32,638 bases of DNA from Clostridia bacterium (GTDB lineage Bacteria; Bacillota; Clostridia; Oscillospirales; Acutalibacteraceae), in assembly GCA_900752115.1 (NCBI GenBank), contig CAADUC010000004.1, positions 1 through 32,638 on the forward strand, given 5' to 3'. The notes below the pieces were generated by a model. The model was not told the origin of the DNA. It worked only from the letters and a program-made list of their open reading frames with translations, and did not search any database. Shown piece by piece: positions 1 through 8,804 of the stretch (within the stretch, counting starts at the first letter, position 1; the number at the start of each line of letters is the position of its first letter). The position numbers and the translations under genes were made by a program.

Positions 1-1
1 G

Positions 2-7
2 TATAAT
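2..7 (+). promoter_or_regulatory. Candidate -10 box of the sugar-uptake operon
   Basis: A consensus TATAAT hexamer lies at 2-7, about 50 bases upstream of the first ATG. Its -35 box would lie outside the window, so the promoter cannot be confirmed. Confidence 0.4.
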
Positions 8-58
8 AAAACTATCCGAAACATCGGGATAAACGAGGAACAGCGGGAGGTATGAAGA

Positions 59-1345
59 ATGAGCAAAAAAAAGCAAGCGGCATTGCTGTTGGCGGCACTT
101 ATGACAGTTGGAACGGCCGTTGGATGTGAAAGCGGCGCATCCGAGCCGCAGTCCGGCTCTTCGGCGCAGGAGCCGGAAGCGGTGACAATGACGTTTCTGC
201 GCGCGGGCACCGACGAGATTACACAGAATGTGTACGAGGAGCTGATCGCCGAATATGAAAAGGAGCATTCGGGCGTATCAATCGAATACCAGCAGGTGAA
301 TTTCGGCACGGATTTGGAAACGAAGCTGAATACTCTGTATGCAGGCGGTTCCGCTCCGGACCTGGTCCGCGCTCCTATCAGCACCATTGCACTGCGCGCC
401 TCCATGGGACAGTATGCGGAGCTGGACGGATACATTGAGAACTGGTCGGAGAAGGACAACTATCTGGAGAACGCGTACGAGGTCGGAAGTTATAACGGAA
501 AGCAGTACGGCTTGCCGATTAACATTGACGCGCAGGTTCTCTTCTACCGTAAGGACTATTTCGAGGAAGCGGGACTGGACCCGGATTCTCCCCCGAAAAC
601 CTGGGAGGAGCTGCTGGAGTACGCGGAAAAGCTGACGGTTTGGGAAGGCGACGACGTCATGCGGGCGGGATTTTCCTTCCCCATTTCCGGCGAGCATCAG
701 ACGCTCATTCCCTTCGCACGGCAAAACGGCTCTCTGGTGGTGGATGAAGAGAACAACAAGCCGGTATTCAACGATGAGAAAACCGTGGAAGCGCTGGAAT
801 ATCTCATGCAGTACGCAGACAAGAATTTGATCATTCCCTATGTGCGCAACAAGGATCAGAATCCTTTCCTGCTGGGGAACGCGGCGATCACCTATGGCGC
901 GGTGGGCGAATACACCACTCTGAAGGCCAACGGGATCGAGTGGGTGGATCAGATTGGCTTTGCCTGCGGAGTCGGCAGGGAAAAAATCAGCACCTTCGGC
1001 GGCGCTCAGATTATGTTTATCAGCGAGGAAAGCAAGTACAAGGACCAGGCGTGGAGCTTTATGGAATATCTCTTTACAGACGATTCTGTCTGGAAGCTGG
1101 TGAGCGAAACGGGCGCAACGCCGGTGAAGCTTTCGCTCAGCGATCAGTATATCGAGGCATTTCCTGAAATTGGTCCGGCGTTCCTGGAGAGTCTGCAGTA
1201 TGCACAGGGAATGCCGAAGGTCGAATGGGCGGCGTCCTTTGAGGAAGCAATTAAGCTGGCCTTTGAGGAAGCGATGTACGGCAAGAAGGATGCCAAAACC
1301 GCTTTGGATGATGCCTATAATCAGCTGATGGCTGAAATCGGCTGA
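59..1345 (+). CDS. Sugar ABC transporter substrate-binding lipoprotein
   Basis: Extracellular solute-binding protein of family 1 (CUT1 type), expected to capture an oligosaccharide outside the membrane and pass it to the two permeases encoded next. Residues 1-23 form a lipoprotein signal: KKK, a hydrophobic run and a lipobox ending TAVGC, with Cys23 as the lipid-anchor site. A Ser/Gly/Glu-rich linker follows, then a typical SBP fold ('MTFLRAGT', 'LYAGGSAPDLV' and the 'YGLPINIDAQVLFYRKD' ligand-cleft region). The length of 428 residues is normal. The start is set by GGGAGG at 45-50, eight bases before ATG 59. No ATP-binding subunit follows, so a shared MsiK/UgpC-type ATPase elsewhere is inferred. 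The neighbouring sulfatase and GH31 enzyme suggest a glycan ligand; its identity cannot be read from sequence. Confidence 0.93.
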   Translation: MSKKKQAALLLAALMTVGTAVGCESGASEPQSGSSAQEPEAVTMTFLRAGTDEITQNVYEELIAEYEKEHSGVSIEYQQVNFGTDLETKLNTLYAGGSAPDLVRAPISTIALRASMGQYAELDGYIENWSEKDNYLENAYEVGSYNGKQYGLPINIDAQVLFYRKDYFEEAGLDPDSPPKTWEELLEYAEKLTVWEGDDVMRAGFSFPISGEHQTLIPFARQNGSLVVDEENNKPVFNDEKTVEALEYLMQYADKNLIIPYVRNKDQNPFLLGNAAITYGAVGEYTTLKANGIEWVDQIGFACGVGREKISTFGGAQIMFISEESKYKDQAWSFMEYLFTDDSVWKLVSETGATPVKLSLSDQYIEAFPEIGPAFLESLQYAQGMPKVEWAASFEEAIKLAFEEAMYGKKDAKTALDDAYNQLMAEIG

Positions 1346-1360
1346 AAAAGAAGCAGTCTG

Positions 1361-1398
1361 GTACAAGCAGATTCGGTTTCGGCTGAGTCTGCTTGTAT
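1361..1398 (+). terminator. Intercistronic stem-loop after the binding-protein gene
   Basis: An inverted repeat pairs 1361-1373 with 1386-1398. Its core is a perfect 9-bp ACAAGCAGA/TCTGCTTGT, and the loop is 1374-1385. No long T-run follows, so it is probably a leaky attenuator or an mRNA-stabilising hairpin. Such elements often keep binding protein more abundant than permeases. It ends just before the Shine-Dalgarno of the next gene. Confidence 0.6.
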
Positions 1399-1416
1399 TC
1401 TTTAGGAGGGAAACGC

Positions 1417-2319
1417 ATGCATCGAAGCCGCAGAAAAAAATTCAGCCGAATCGGCAATGAACCGGTCGGATATCTTTTTATCGCTCCGTTTTATCTGTTC
1501 TTTATTTTCATGGTGCTTTTGCCTATCTTCAATGGGATCATCAACAGCTTTACAAATTACGATCTGTATAAAACCAATGATTTTGTCGGATTGGAAAACT
1601 ATAGAGATCTGTTTCACGATCCCATTTTCCTGCAGTCCGTATGGAATACGCTGATTTATTCCGCGTTCTATATTGTTCCCACCATGGCTCTTGGCTTGCT
1701 GTTGGGATTGCTGATGAGCCGTGAAAGCAGAGGGTATCAGTTCCTGCGGGCCGGATTTTACTTGCCTTACATCATTTCCATGGTCTGCGCCTCGACCATC
1801 TGGCTGTGGATTTTCGATCCGACTGCCGGCGTTTTGAATCAGACGCTGCGATCGCTGGGGTTGGGGACGTATGATTGGCTCAAGGATCCCAATATGGCGA
1901 TGGGCTGTGTGGTGTTTGTCAGCGTGTGGAAGAACATGGGTTACTGCATGCTGATTTATCTTTCGGGGCTCAAGGGAATTCCGGCTTATCTGTATGAGGC
2001 GGCAGAGATAGACGGGGCCAGAAGAATGCAAAGGTTCTGGTATATTACGCTTCCGATGCTGCAGCCGACCACCTTTTTCCTGTTCATCACATCCTGCATT
2101 TCCTCCTTCAATGTGTTTGAACAGGTGAACGTCCTGACAAACGGCGGACCGCTGAATACGACCACGACAATTGTGCACCAGATCTATCTGCGCGGCTTCA
2201 CGCAGTTCAAAATGGGATATGCATCCGCCATGTCCGTCGTTCTGCTGCTGGTTGTCTGTCTGATTACGCTCATCAATTTCCGCTTTGGAAACCAAGGGCA
2301 GGATACTGATATCGGATGA
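1417..2319 (+). CDS. Sugar ABC transporter permease (MalF/UgpA type)
   Basis: Inner-membrane permease of a CUT1 importer with about six membrane helices, beginning with 'PFYLFFIFMVLLPIF'. The cytoplasmic EAA loop, which docks the ATPase, is visible as 'YEAAEIDGARRMQRFW' followed by 'TLPML'. The start is ATG 1417, with AGGAGGG at 1404-1410 six bases upstream. A TTG at 1393 in the same frame lies inside the preceding stem-loop and is unlikely to be used. The product is 300 residues, normal for the family. The next permease begins 13 bases after the stop, so the two are translated together. Confidence 0.93.
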   Translation: MHRSRRKKFSRIGNEPVGYLFIAPFYLFFIFMVLLPIFNGIINSFTNYDLYKTNDFVGLENYRDLFHDPIFLQSVWNTLIYSAFYIVPTMALGLLLGLLMSRESRGYQFLRAGFYLPYIISMVCASTIWLWIFDPTAGVLNQTLRSLGLGTYDWLKDPNMAMGCVVFVSVWKNMGYCMLIYLSGLKGIPAYLYEAAEIDGARRMQRFWYITLPMLQPTTFFLFITSCISSFNVFEQVNVLTNGGPLNTTTTIVHQIYLRGFTQFKMGYASAMSVVLLLVVCLITLINFRFGNQGQDTDIG

Positions 2320-2332
2320 GAGGAGGAAAAGC

Positions 2333-3202
2333 ATGAAGAAGAAAAAAATCAAAAGAGGCCTGACGCTTCTGTTCCTGTTTGTACTGTGCCTGATCTTTCT
2401 GATCCCGTTGTTTTTGATGATCCTCACGTCCCTGAAAAGCATGCCGGAGATTATGGCCTCGCAGTTTGTCTGGAAGCCGGAACAATGGCTGTTTTCCAAT
2501 TACAGGGAGGCTATGGAAAAGGGAGACTGGCTTGTCTACTTCAAGAACACGTTTCTTGTTACGGTGATTACCGTGGCGATCAGCCTGGTGCTGAATTCCA
2601 TGGCGGGATACGGTTTTGCCCGGATTCCGTTTCGCGGGAGAAATACGCTGTTCTTTTTCGCCCTGACGGGCATGATGGTGCCGCAGCAGATCACCATGAT
2701 CCCTGTTTTTATCAATCTGAAAAATTTTCCTCTCGTGGGCGGAAATGATATTCTGGGACATGGCGGAAGCGGTATGATCAATACTTACGCCGGTTTGATC
2801 CTTCCTTATATCGCAGGAGCCTTCGGCGTGTTTCTCTGCCGGCAGTTTTATATGAACTTTCCGGTATCGCTGGACGACGCGGCGAAAATTGACGGATGTT
2901 CGCGTTTTATGGCCTACTTCCGCATCTATCTGCCGCTGAGCAAACCGATTCTGGCGACTCTTGCGGTGCTGAAGGCTTCACAGACGTGGAACGATTATCT
3001 CTGGCCTCTGATTATGGTGAACAAGGATGAAACCATGACGGTACAGCTCGCGGTGGTAGCGAAATTTACGACGGAATATTCGATCCAGTGGAATTTGCTG
3101 ATGGCCGCAACAGCGCTCATCATTCTTCCGCTGCTGGTTCTGTTTATTTTTACCCAGAAGTACTTTGTAGAGGGTATCGTGACAACCGGAATGAAAGGAT
3201 AG
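2333..3202 (+). CDS. Sugar ABC transporter permease (MalG/UgpE type)
   Basis: Second permease of the CUT1 importer, 289 residues. It has a Lys/Arg-rich N-terminus (MKKKKIKRG), a long first helix ('LLFLFVLCLIFLIPLFLM') and a degenerate EAA loop 'LDDAAKIDGCSRFMAYFRI' followed by 'LPLSKP'. The C-terminus 'KYFVEGIVTTGMKG' is typical of MalG-like proteins. ATG 2333 follows AGGAGG at 2321-2326; an in-frame upstream start at 2285 would overlap the previous gene and has no better ribosome site. It lies between its partner permease and the sulfatase, with only 6 bases to the latter. Confidence 0.93.
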   Translation: MKKKKIKRGLTLLFLFVLCLIFLIPLFLMILTSLKSMPEIMASQFVWKPEQWLFSNYREAMEKGDWLVYFKNTFLVTVITVAISLVLNSMAGYGFARIPFRGRNTLFFFALTGMMVPQQITMIPVFINLKNFPLVGGNDILGHGGSGMINTYAGLILPYIAGAFGVFLCRQFYMNFPVSLDDAAKIDGCSRFMAYFRIYLPLSKPILATLAVLKASQTWNDYLWPLIMVNKDETMTVQLAVVAKFTTEYSIQWNLLMAATALIILPLLVLFIFTQKYFVEGIVTTGMKG

Positions 3203-3208
3203 AGAACG

Positions 3209-4564
3209 ATGGAGCGAAAACTGAATGTTGTTTTGATGAACTGTGATGATTTAGGGTATGGGGATTTGGGCTGCTATGGATCGCGGCTCAATCACACGCC
3301 GGCGATCGACTATTTAGCGGAGCACGGCATGCGGTTTACGGATTTCTATGCGGCTTCCCCGGTCTGTTCTCCGTCCCGCGGAGGAATGCTGACCGGGTGT
3401 TATCCGCCCCGTATTGGATTCGGCTCGTTTGACGGCGAGTGGGTTCTGTTCCCGGGGCAGGGCGTCGGGCTTCATCCGGCGGAAACCACCATAGCGGACG
3501 TCCTGCGCGGCGCCGGATACCGCACCAAGATCGTGGGAAAGTGGCACTGCGGCGATCAGGAAGAGTTCCTGCCGTTGAATCACGGCTTTGATGAGTATTA
3601 CGGCTTGCCGTACAGCAACGATATGGGACGTCAGGTGACGAGAGAGGACAATCCTCCGCTGCCGCTGCTGGACGGAAATGAAGTGATAGAGGAGCAGCCG
3701 GATCAGCGCTCCCTGACAGAACGGTATGTGGAACAGGCGGTCAAATTCATCCGAACCAATCGTGAAAATCCTTTTTTCCTGTATTTTGCGCATATGCATG
3801 TTCATCTTCCCCTGTACACTTCCGAGGAATTTGTGAAGCGTTCGGAAAATGGGGATTACGGTGCGTGCGTCGCCTGCATTGACTGGGCGGCCCGATGCGT
3901 TTTGGAGGAACTGCGCCGGAATCACCTGGAGGAGAACACGCTGTTTATCTTCACTTCGGACAACGGGGGAAGAGGCGACCACGGAGGAAGCAATCAACCC
4001 CTGCGCGGCTCCAAGGGAACGACCTGGGAGGGCGGCCAGCGTGTTCCCTGTATTTTCTATTGGTCCGGTCACATTCCGGGACACAGCGTTTGCAGCGGTT
4101 TGGCTTCCAACATGGATTTTCTCCCCACTCTGATGCATTTGTGCGGGGCCAAGACGCCTCTTGCCAACCAGATTGACGGCGTGGATCTCAGCGAGGTGCT
4201 TTTGGAAGGGAAAAGCTCTCCCAGAAAAGAGTTTTTCTATTACATACGCGAAAATCTGGAGGCCGTGCGAGCCGGCAATTGGAAGCTTCATGTTGCCAAG
4301 GACGGAAAACCAGTGCGTCTGCTCTATGATTTGGAGCATGATGTGTCGGAAAGCAGAAACCTGTATGAGGAATATCCGGAGATCGCTGCGGAACTGTCCC
4401 GAAAAATCGAAGAATGCCGGAAGGATTTGGGAGACGCCGTCACGCAGACCGCAGGAGAAAATGTCCGTCCCATTGGGCGGGTGGAGAATCCTCATCCGCT
4501 GACCGAGTACAGGGAGGATCATCCGTACATTGTGATGATGTATGACAAGGAAGAGATTGGATAA
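3209..4564 (+). CDS. Sulfatase, formylglycine-dependent (S1 family)
   Basis: Type I sulfatase of 451 residues that hydrolyses sulfate esters. Visible active-site elements are the metal pair D13-D14, the maturation motif C53-S-P-S-R57 (Cys53 becomes formylglycine), K111 and H113 in 'GKWHCG', H195/H199 in 'AHMHVH', D251-N252 in 'TSDNGG', and 'LRGSKGTTWEGG'. In an anaerobe the Cys-type site would need an anSME radical-SAM maturase, which is not in this window. There is no signal peptide, so the enzyme probably acts in the cytoplasm on imported sulfated sugar. It starts 6 bases after the permease gene, with AAAGGA upstream. The operon position suggests the importer carries a sulfated glycan fragment; the exact substrate is not readable. 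Confidence 0.93.
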   Translation: MERKLNVVLMNCDDLGYGDLGCYGSRLNHTPAIDYLAEHGMRFTDFYAASPVCSPSRGGMLTGCYPPRIGFGSFDGEWVLFPGQGVGLHPAETTIADVLRGAGYRTKIVGKWHCGDQEEFLPLNHGFDEYYGLPYSNDMGRQVTREDNPPLPLLDGNEVIEEQPDQRSLTERYVEQAVKFIRTNRENPFFLYFAHMHVHLPLYTSEEFVKRSENGDYGACVACIDWAARCVLEELRRNHLEENTLFIFTSDNGGRGDHGGSNQPLRGSKGTTWEGGQRVPCIFYWSGHIPGHSVCSGLASNMDFLPTLMHLCGAKTPLANQIDGVDLSEVLLEGKSSPRKEFFYYIRENLEAVRAGNWKLHVAKDGKPVRLLYDLEHDVSESRNLYEEYPEIAAELSRKIEECRKDLGDAVTQTAGENVRPIGRVENPHPLTEYREDHPYIVMMYDKEEIG

Positions 4565-4587
4565 ACAGAAAGGATGAGGTGAGACAG

Positions 4588-6660
4588 ATGGCAAATGAAG
4601 TGGCGGCACAGGGAAAGGTGATCCACGATCCCCGTCCGGACAGTGAGAAAATCTGCTTTCGAAGGGAAGGAAGCAGGCTGATTTATCATTATGACGCGGA
4701 AGAGCTGTGGATCGAGCCGTGGGGAAAGAACAGCCTGCGCGTCAGGGCCACCCACATGGCGGAAATGCCGCAGGAAAACTGGGCGCTGACCGAACCACCG
4801 GAGACATCCGATTCGGAAATTGAGATCCATGAGGATGGCAGCGCAGAACTGCGTCACGGAAAACTGATCGCACGGTTTACCGCAAGCGGAAAGCTGTCGT
4901 TCTGGAACCGGGAGGGGCGGCAGCTGTTGAACGAATATGTCCGCAACCGCAGGGATATCACGGCGGATTTCTGCTCTGCGCTGGAAGTTGACGCAAGAGA
5001 ATTCCGTCCGCTGATCGGCGGCGATTATCAGGTTTCCATGCGGTTCGAATCCCTGAGCGCAAAGGAACGCCTGTTTGGAATGGGACAATACCAGCATCCG
5101 TATGTGGATCTCAAAGGGACGGATCTGGAGCTGGCGCATCGGAACTCACAGGCCAGCGTTCCCTTTGTTCTCTCGTCTTTGGGATACGGTTTTCTCTGGA
5201 ATAATCCCGCCATCGGACGGGTGACGTTTGGAAAGAACATCACGACATGGGAAGCAAAGTCCACGAAAGCGCTGGATTACTGGGTGACGGCGGGTGACAC
5301 GCCGGCGGAAATCGAGGAGGCCTATGCAGCCGTTACCGGAAAGGTTCCGATGATGCCGGATTATGCCATGGGTTTCTGGCAATGCAAGCTGCGGTACCAG
5401 ACGCAGGAGGAGCTTTTGGAGGTGGCGAGAGGATACAGGAAGCGGGGATTACCGGTTTCTGTGATTGTGGTGGATTTTTTCCACTGGCCGATGCAGGGAG
5501 AGTGGAAATTCGATCCCACCTACTGGCCGAATCCGGACGGTATGATCCGTGAACTGAAAGAAATGGGCATCGAGCTGATGGTGTCCATTTGGCCAACAGT
5601 CGACAATCGCAGCGAAAACTTTGAGGAAATGAAGCAGAAGGGCTATCTGATCCGTACGGAGCGCGGTCTGAGAATCGGTATGGACTATATGGGAAACACC
5701 ATTCACTACGATGCGACGAATCCGAAGGCCAGAGAGTATGTATGGGGAAAAGCAAAGAAAAACTATTACGACAAAGGCGTTAAAATCTTTTGGCTGGATG
5801 AAGCCGAACCGGAATATGCGGTTTACGATTTTGACAATTACCGGTATCATCTGGGACCGAATCTCCAGATTGGAAATCTCTATCCGGTCATGTATGCCAA
5901 AACGTTTTTTGACGGGATGAAGCAGGAGGGACAGGAAAATATTATTAACCTGCTGCGGTGCGCGTGGGCCGGCAGTCAGAAATACGGGGCGCTGGTGTGG
6001 AGCGGGGATATCCATTCCGATTTCCAAACCTTGAGAAACCAGTACGCGGCGGGCATCAATATGGGAATTGCGGGAATCCCGTGGTGGACTACCGATATCG
6101 GAGGATTCCACGGCGGATGGATTGACGATCCTGCGTTTCACGAGCTTCTGGTCCGGTGGTTTGAATACGGAACCTTCTGTCCGGTTATGCGCCTGCACGG
6201 GGACAGAGAACCGCACAAACCGCAGTTTGGAACGACAGGCGGCGCCGCATGCCTGTCGGGAGCCGATAACGAGGTGTGGTCCTATGGGCCGGAGGTGGAG
6301 AAGATATGCGCAAAGTATCTGTTCCTGCGGGAGCGGATGAAGCCGTATTTGACGAAGATCATGCGGGAAGCGCATGAAAAGGGCACGCCGGTAATGCGGG
6401 CGCTCTTCTATGAATTCCCGGAGGATGAAGCGTGCTGGGAGGATCAGGAGGAATACCTGTTTGGGCCTGATGTTCTGGTGGCGCCCGTGATGTATGCGGG
6501 GAAAAACCAGCGGGAGGTCTATCTGCCCGCAGGGGCCTCGTGGACGGATGTGTGGACCGGGGAAAAGTATGAGGGAGGACGGAGAATTACCGTACCGGCG
6601 CCGCTGGACCGGATACCGCTGTTCACAAAAAACGATGCCGCTCTCCCTTTGCGCGGGTAA
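4588..6660 (+). CDS. Glycoside hydrolase family 31 (alpha-xylosidase-like)
   Basis: Retaining alpha-glycosidase of GH31, 690 residues, without a signal peptide. The N-terminal beta-sandwich (about 1-240) includes 'FGMGQYQHPYVDLKG'. The TIM barrel includes 'VIVVDFFHWPMQGEW'. The nucleophile is D404 in 'WLDEAEPE', the EPE-containing version seen in alpha-xylosidases rather than the DMNE of alpha-glucosidases. The acid/base is D474 in 'WSGDIHSD'. 'GIPWWTTDIGGF' and a C-terminal beta-domain follow. ATG 4588 follows GAGGTGA at 4576-4582; GTG 4579, three codons upstream, is possible. It is the last gene of the transport/sulfatase operon. GH31 also contains alpha-glucosidases, alpha-GalNAcases and sulfoquinovosidases, so substrate is inferred only from the motif. 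Confidence 0.9.
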   Translation: MANEVAAQGKVIHDPRPDSEKICFRREGSRLIYHYDAEELWIEPWGKNSLRVRATHMAEMPQENWALTEPPETSDSEIEIHEDGSAELRHGKLIARFTASGKLSFWNREGRQLLNEYVRNRRDITADFCSALEVDAREFRPLIGGDYQVSMRFESLSAKERLFGMGQYQHPYVDLKGTDLELAHRNSQASVPFVLSSLGYGFLWNNPAIGRVTFGKNITTWEAKSTKALDYWVTAGDTPAEIEEAYAAVTGKVPMMPDYAMGFWQCKLRYQTQEELLEVARGYRKRGLPVSVIVVDFFHWPMQGEWKFDPTYWPNPDGMIRELKEMGIELMVSIWPTVDNRSENFEEMKQKGYLIRTERGLRIGMDYMGNTIHYDATNPKAREYVWGKAKKNYYDKGVKIFWLDEAEPEYAVYDFDNYRYHLGPNLQIGNLYPVMYAKTFFDGMKQEGQENIINLLRCAWAGSQKYGALVWSGDIHSDFQTLRNQYAAGINMGIAGIPWWTTDIGGFHGGWIDDPAFHELLVRWFEYGTFCPVMRLHGDREPHKPQFGTTGGAACLSGADNEVWSYGPEVEKICAKYLFLRERMKPYLTKIMREAHEKGTPVMRALFYEFPEDEACWEDQEEYLFGPDVLVAPVMYAGKNQREVYLPAGASWTDVWTGEKYEGGRRITVPAPLDRIPLFTKNDAALPLRG

Positions 6661-6821
6661 CGGCCGGTTTGTTGTTTTTCACCTGCGCCGCTCGGTTTGC
6701 CGGCGCCCGAAGCGCTCCGATAAACGGCTTTGACATGCTGTGGGGGAGGCGCAGGAGCCGCAGAAATCCGTACATCCTCCTGTACCTGATGTATCCGCAG
6801 GCCATGCCGAAGGAGTTTCGT

Positions 6822-6851
6822 TTGCTGACAGGATGAATCTTGTGTTATGAT
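6822..6851 (+). promoter_or_regulatory. Extended -10 promoter of the PucR-type gene
   Basis: TTGCTG (6822-6827) and TATGAT (6846-6851) are spaced 18 bases apart, with TGT (6843-6845) forming an extended -10. Transcription would start near 6858. That excludes the upstream in-frame ATG 6847, which lies inside the -10 box, and supports ATG 6892. Confidence 0.6.
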
Positions 6852-6891
6852 AAAGAAAACAACAAATCAGACTGCAGTGGGGTGGTTTACC

Positions 6892-8481
6892 ATGAGCCTT
6901 ACGGTTTCTCAATTGATGAAGCTTCCGTGTCTGCGCCGTGCCAAAGTGCTGGCGGGGCACAACAGCCTGGATCGAATCGTGACAAGCGTGACGGTGCTGG
7001 AGTATTCCAATCCCACTCCTATACAGAAAAAGCTTTTTGAAAGCATTGACTTCTGGGGCAGTGAAATTATTCTGACCGGTTTCTGCAATATCGCAAATGA
7101 TGTGGAGGCCCAATGCAGCAACATCAGAATGTTTGCCATGGCCGGCGAGGTGGGGATGGTCCTGTACTATGTCGGTCTGATTCTCCCGCGGGTTGATCCC
7201 CGGCTCATCCAGGTTGCCGATGAACTCAATTTTGTCCTGATCTGCATGCCGGAGAATGAACCGAATCTTCGTTACAGCGAGTTGATCCACGAGGCAATGG
7301 ACGCGATTGTGCGGGACGAACTCAACCATCCGACTTTTACGGTTGATTTGCTCGATCAGATGACGAAGATTCCGGCCAGCCAGCAGAGCGTCCGGACGAT
7401 CCTGCGCATTACAAGCGACAGGCTGCGGGCGTCCGCCGTCATCACCGATTCCGAGTATCAGGTGCTCAGCGAAGCTTCCTGGCCGCGGAACCAGAACATT
7501 TCATGGGCGGAGATCATTCGCCGCACAGACCGGCACGGGGGAGACCGCTTCTGGGAAATCCGGGGAGACCAGACCCTCTGGGCGTATCAGGCGGAAATTC
7601 ACCCCAGCAACTGCGGCCGGATGTATCTGTTTGCGTTTTCGGAGCGCGGGAAGCTCGATCCGATCCTCTGGAAGCAGGCGGTCGAGGGAGTGCGCGTCAG
7701 CATGGGCGTCTGGGGAAAAGCGCACGATCAGACGGATTTGTCGGAGCTCACGCGGGCTATCATTCAGGATGAGCCGATAAAAATGCGCCGCCTTGGCGCG
7801 CTTTATCATATCGACGTGGCTTCCCTGAGCGATATGTGGATCCTCAGGAGCCTTGCCGGAGAAAACCTTTCCCCTTGGACCAAGGCGGTGTTTGAACTGT
7901 CATCACTTTATACGCCCATCGGTTTATGCGGGCATTACGAGAATGATATTCTGATTTTCCCGGTTGGCGGCCGGACCCTGCACGAGATGGACGAGTGGAC
8001 AAACGCCTTGGTGCGTTTCTGCGAGGAAAACAATCTTTCTGCGAAAATCACGCGCTGTCCGCTGCTCCAATACACAGCGGATGCCAAATATGCGTATGAA
8101 ACGAATCGGGCCTATCTGGAGGACAGTGCGAAGGTGTTTCCCATGCGCTCCTTCTTTACAATCTCCGAGGTTGAATTTGTCAGGGAGTGCTGCGAAATAG
8201 CCGCTCAGGGGAAAAATACAGTGCGGAGATATCTGTCTTTGTTGGAGCCGATTCTTTCGGGAAAAGACGGCGCTGACATTGTCCGCACACTGACGGTTTT
8301 TCTTCTGGACAGAAATTCCAGCATAACGGAAACGGCCGCTCATCTCTTTGTCCATAAGAACACTGTAAAATACCGCCTGCAAAAGGCAGGAAATCTCCTG
8401 GGCTTCCATGTGGGCGATATTCCTCAATCCAAAAATCTGATTTATGCGCTTGCATTGCGGCGTATTCTGCAGCATGACTGA
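6892..8481 (+). CDS. PucR family transcriptional regulator
   Basis: Regulator of the PucR/CdaR class, 529 residues. An N-terminal PucR domain (about 3-125: 'SLTVSQLMKLPCLRRAKVLAG' onward) probably senses a metabolite. A central GGDEF-like/CdaR-type region follows. A C-terminal HTH_30 (about 475-510) is visible as 'SITETAAHLFVHKNTVKYRL', the signature for DNA binding in this class. ATG 6892 is chosen because GGGGTGG (6879-6885) lies six bases upstream and the earlier ATG overlaps the promoter. It precedes the DUF917 and hydantoinase genes by 320 bases. PucR regulators commonly sit beside purine, hydantoin or amidohydrolase genes, so it likely controls that pair; activator or repressor cannot be told. 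Confidence 0.9.
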   Translation: MSLTVSQLMKLPCLRRAKVLAGHNSLDRIVTSVTVLEYSNPTPIQKKLFESIDFWGSEIILTGFCNIANDVEAQCSNIRMFAMAGEVGMVLYYVGLILPRVDPRLIQVADELNFVLICMPENEPNLRYSELIHEAMDAIVRDELNHPTFTVDLLDQMTKIPASQQSVRTILRITSDRLRASAVITDSEYQVLSEASWPRNQNISWAEIIRRTDRHGGDRFWEIRGDQTLWAYQAEIHPSNCGRMYLFAFSERGKLDPILWKQAVEGVRVSMGVWGKAHDQTDLSELTRAIIQDEPIKMRRLGALYHIDVASLSDMWILRSLAGENLSPWTKAVFELSSLYTPIGLCGHYENDILIFPVGGRTLHEMDEWTNALVRFCEENNLSAKITRCPLLQYTADAKYAYETNRAYLEDSAKVFPMRSFFTISEVEFVRECCEIAAQGKNTVRRYLSLLEPILSGKDGADIVRTLTVFLLDRNSSITETAAHLFVHKNTVKYRLQKAGNLLGFHVGDIPQSKNLIYALALRRILQHD

Positions 8482-8517
8482 CCGGAGGGAAAAGTACTCT
8501 GCAGGCTTGACCGCTGC

Positions 8518-8535
8518 ATTGTCTGTTTGGACAAT
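8518..8535. promoter_or_regulatory. Inverted repeat ATTGTC-N6-GACAAT
   Basis: A perfect 6+6 inverted repeat with a 6-base centre lies 37 bases after the PucR-type stop codon. No T-run follows, so it is not a standard terminator. It could be a protein-binding site or a weak transcript end. Confidence 0.35.
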
Positions 8536-8589
8536 CACAGAAAGGGAAACTTTATCCTGAACCACAATGTCTTTTCCCCGGGCTTTGAC

Positions 8590-8624
8590 TATAATCAAAT
8601 TATGTATCTGACATGATATCAGAT
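8590..8624 (+). promoter_or_regulatory. Candidate -10 box and 19-bp operator before DUF917
   Basis: A perfect TATAAT (8590-8595), with no good -35, is followed by the palindrome ATCTGA-N7-TCAGAT (8606-8624). Its centre also pairs, so the 19-bp palindrome has one mismatched pair (8612/8618). It would cover the predicted transcription start. The neighbouring PucR-type protein is the obvious candidate ligand. The half-site CTGACATGAT recurs as CTGACAGGAT at 6825-6834, at the regulator's own promoter. Confidence 0.5.
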
Positions 8625-8690
8625 CCTGAGAAATTCGAGGAAAGAGGCAGAAGAAAAACAGCGGAATTCTAAATCGGGAAAGGGAGCGCT

Positions 8691-8718
8691 GTCCCGTGTT
8701 CCGGCACGGGATCGTTTT
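8691..8718 (+). terminator. Leader hairpin 1 with short T-tract (possible attenuator)
   Basis: TCCCGTG (8692-8698) pairs with CACGGGA (8705-8711) around the loop TTCCGG, followed by TCGTTTT. The GC-rich stem with a T-tract resembles a weak Rho-independent terminator inside the leader of the DUF917-hydantoinase unit. Confidence 0.4.
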
Positions 8719-8742
8719 CCGGCGCGGTCCTTCCTGATACAA

Positions 8743-8769
8743 GGGGTACAGCGATGGAAGCTGTGCCCT
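8743..8769 (+). promoter_or_regulatory. Leader hairpin 2 enclosing an ATG
   Basis: 8743-8752 pairs with 8760-8769: ten pairs, two of them G-U. The 7-base loop GATGGAA contains ATG 8754. The GGGG that would serve as ribosome site for that ATG is locked in the stem. This argues that translation starts at the downstream TTG 8805, or that initiation is regulated. Confidence 0.45.
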
Positions 8770-8804
8770 GTCCGCATATTTTGAATGGAACAGGGGTGTT
8801 TCAC

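Noticed and set aside
6661..6821. A gene or terminator after GH31
   Set aside because: It holds small inverted repeats (CCTGCGCC/GGCGCAGG about 60 bases apart, GTACA/TGTAC) but no T-run and no frame with a ribosome site.
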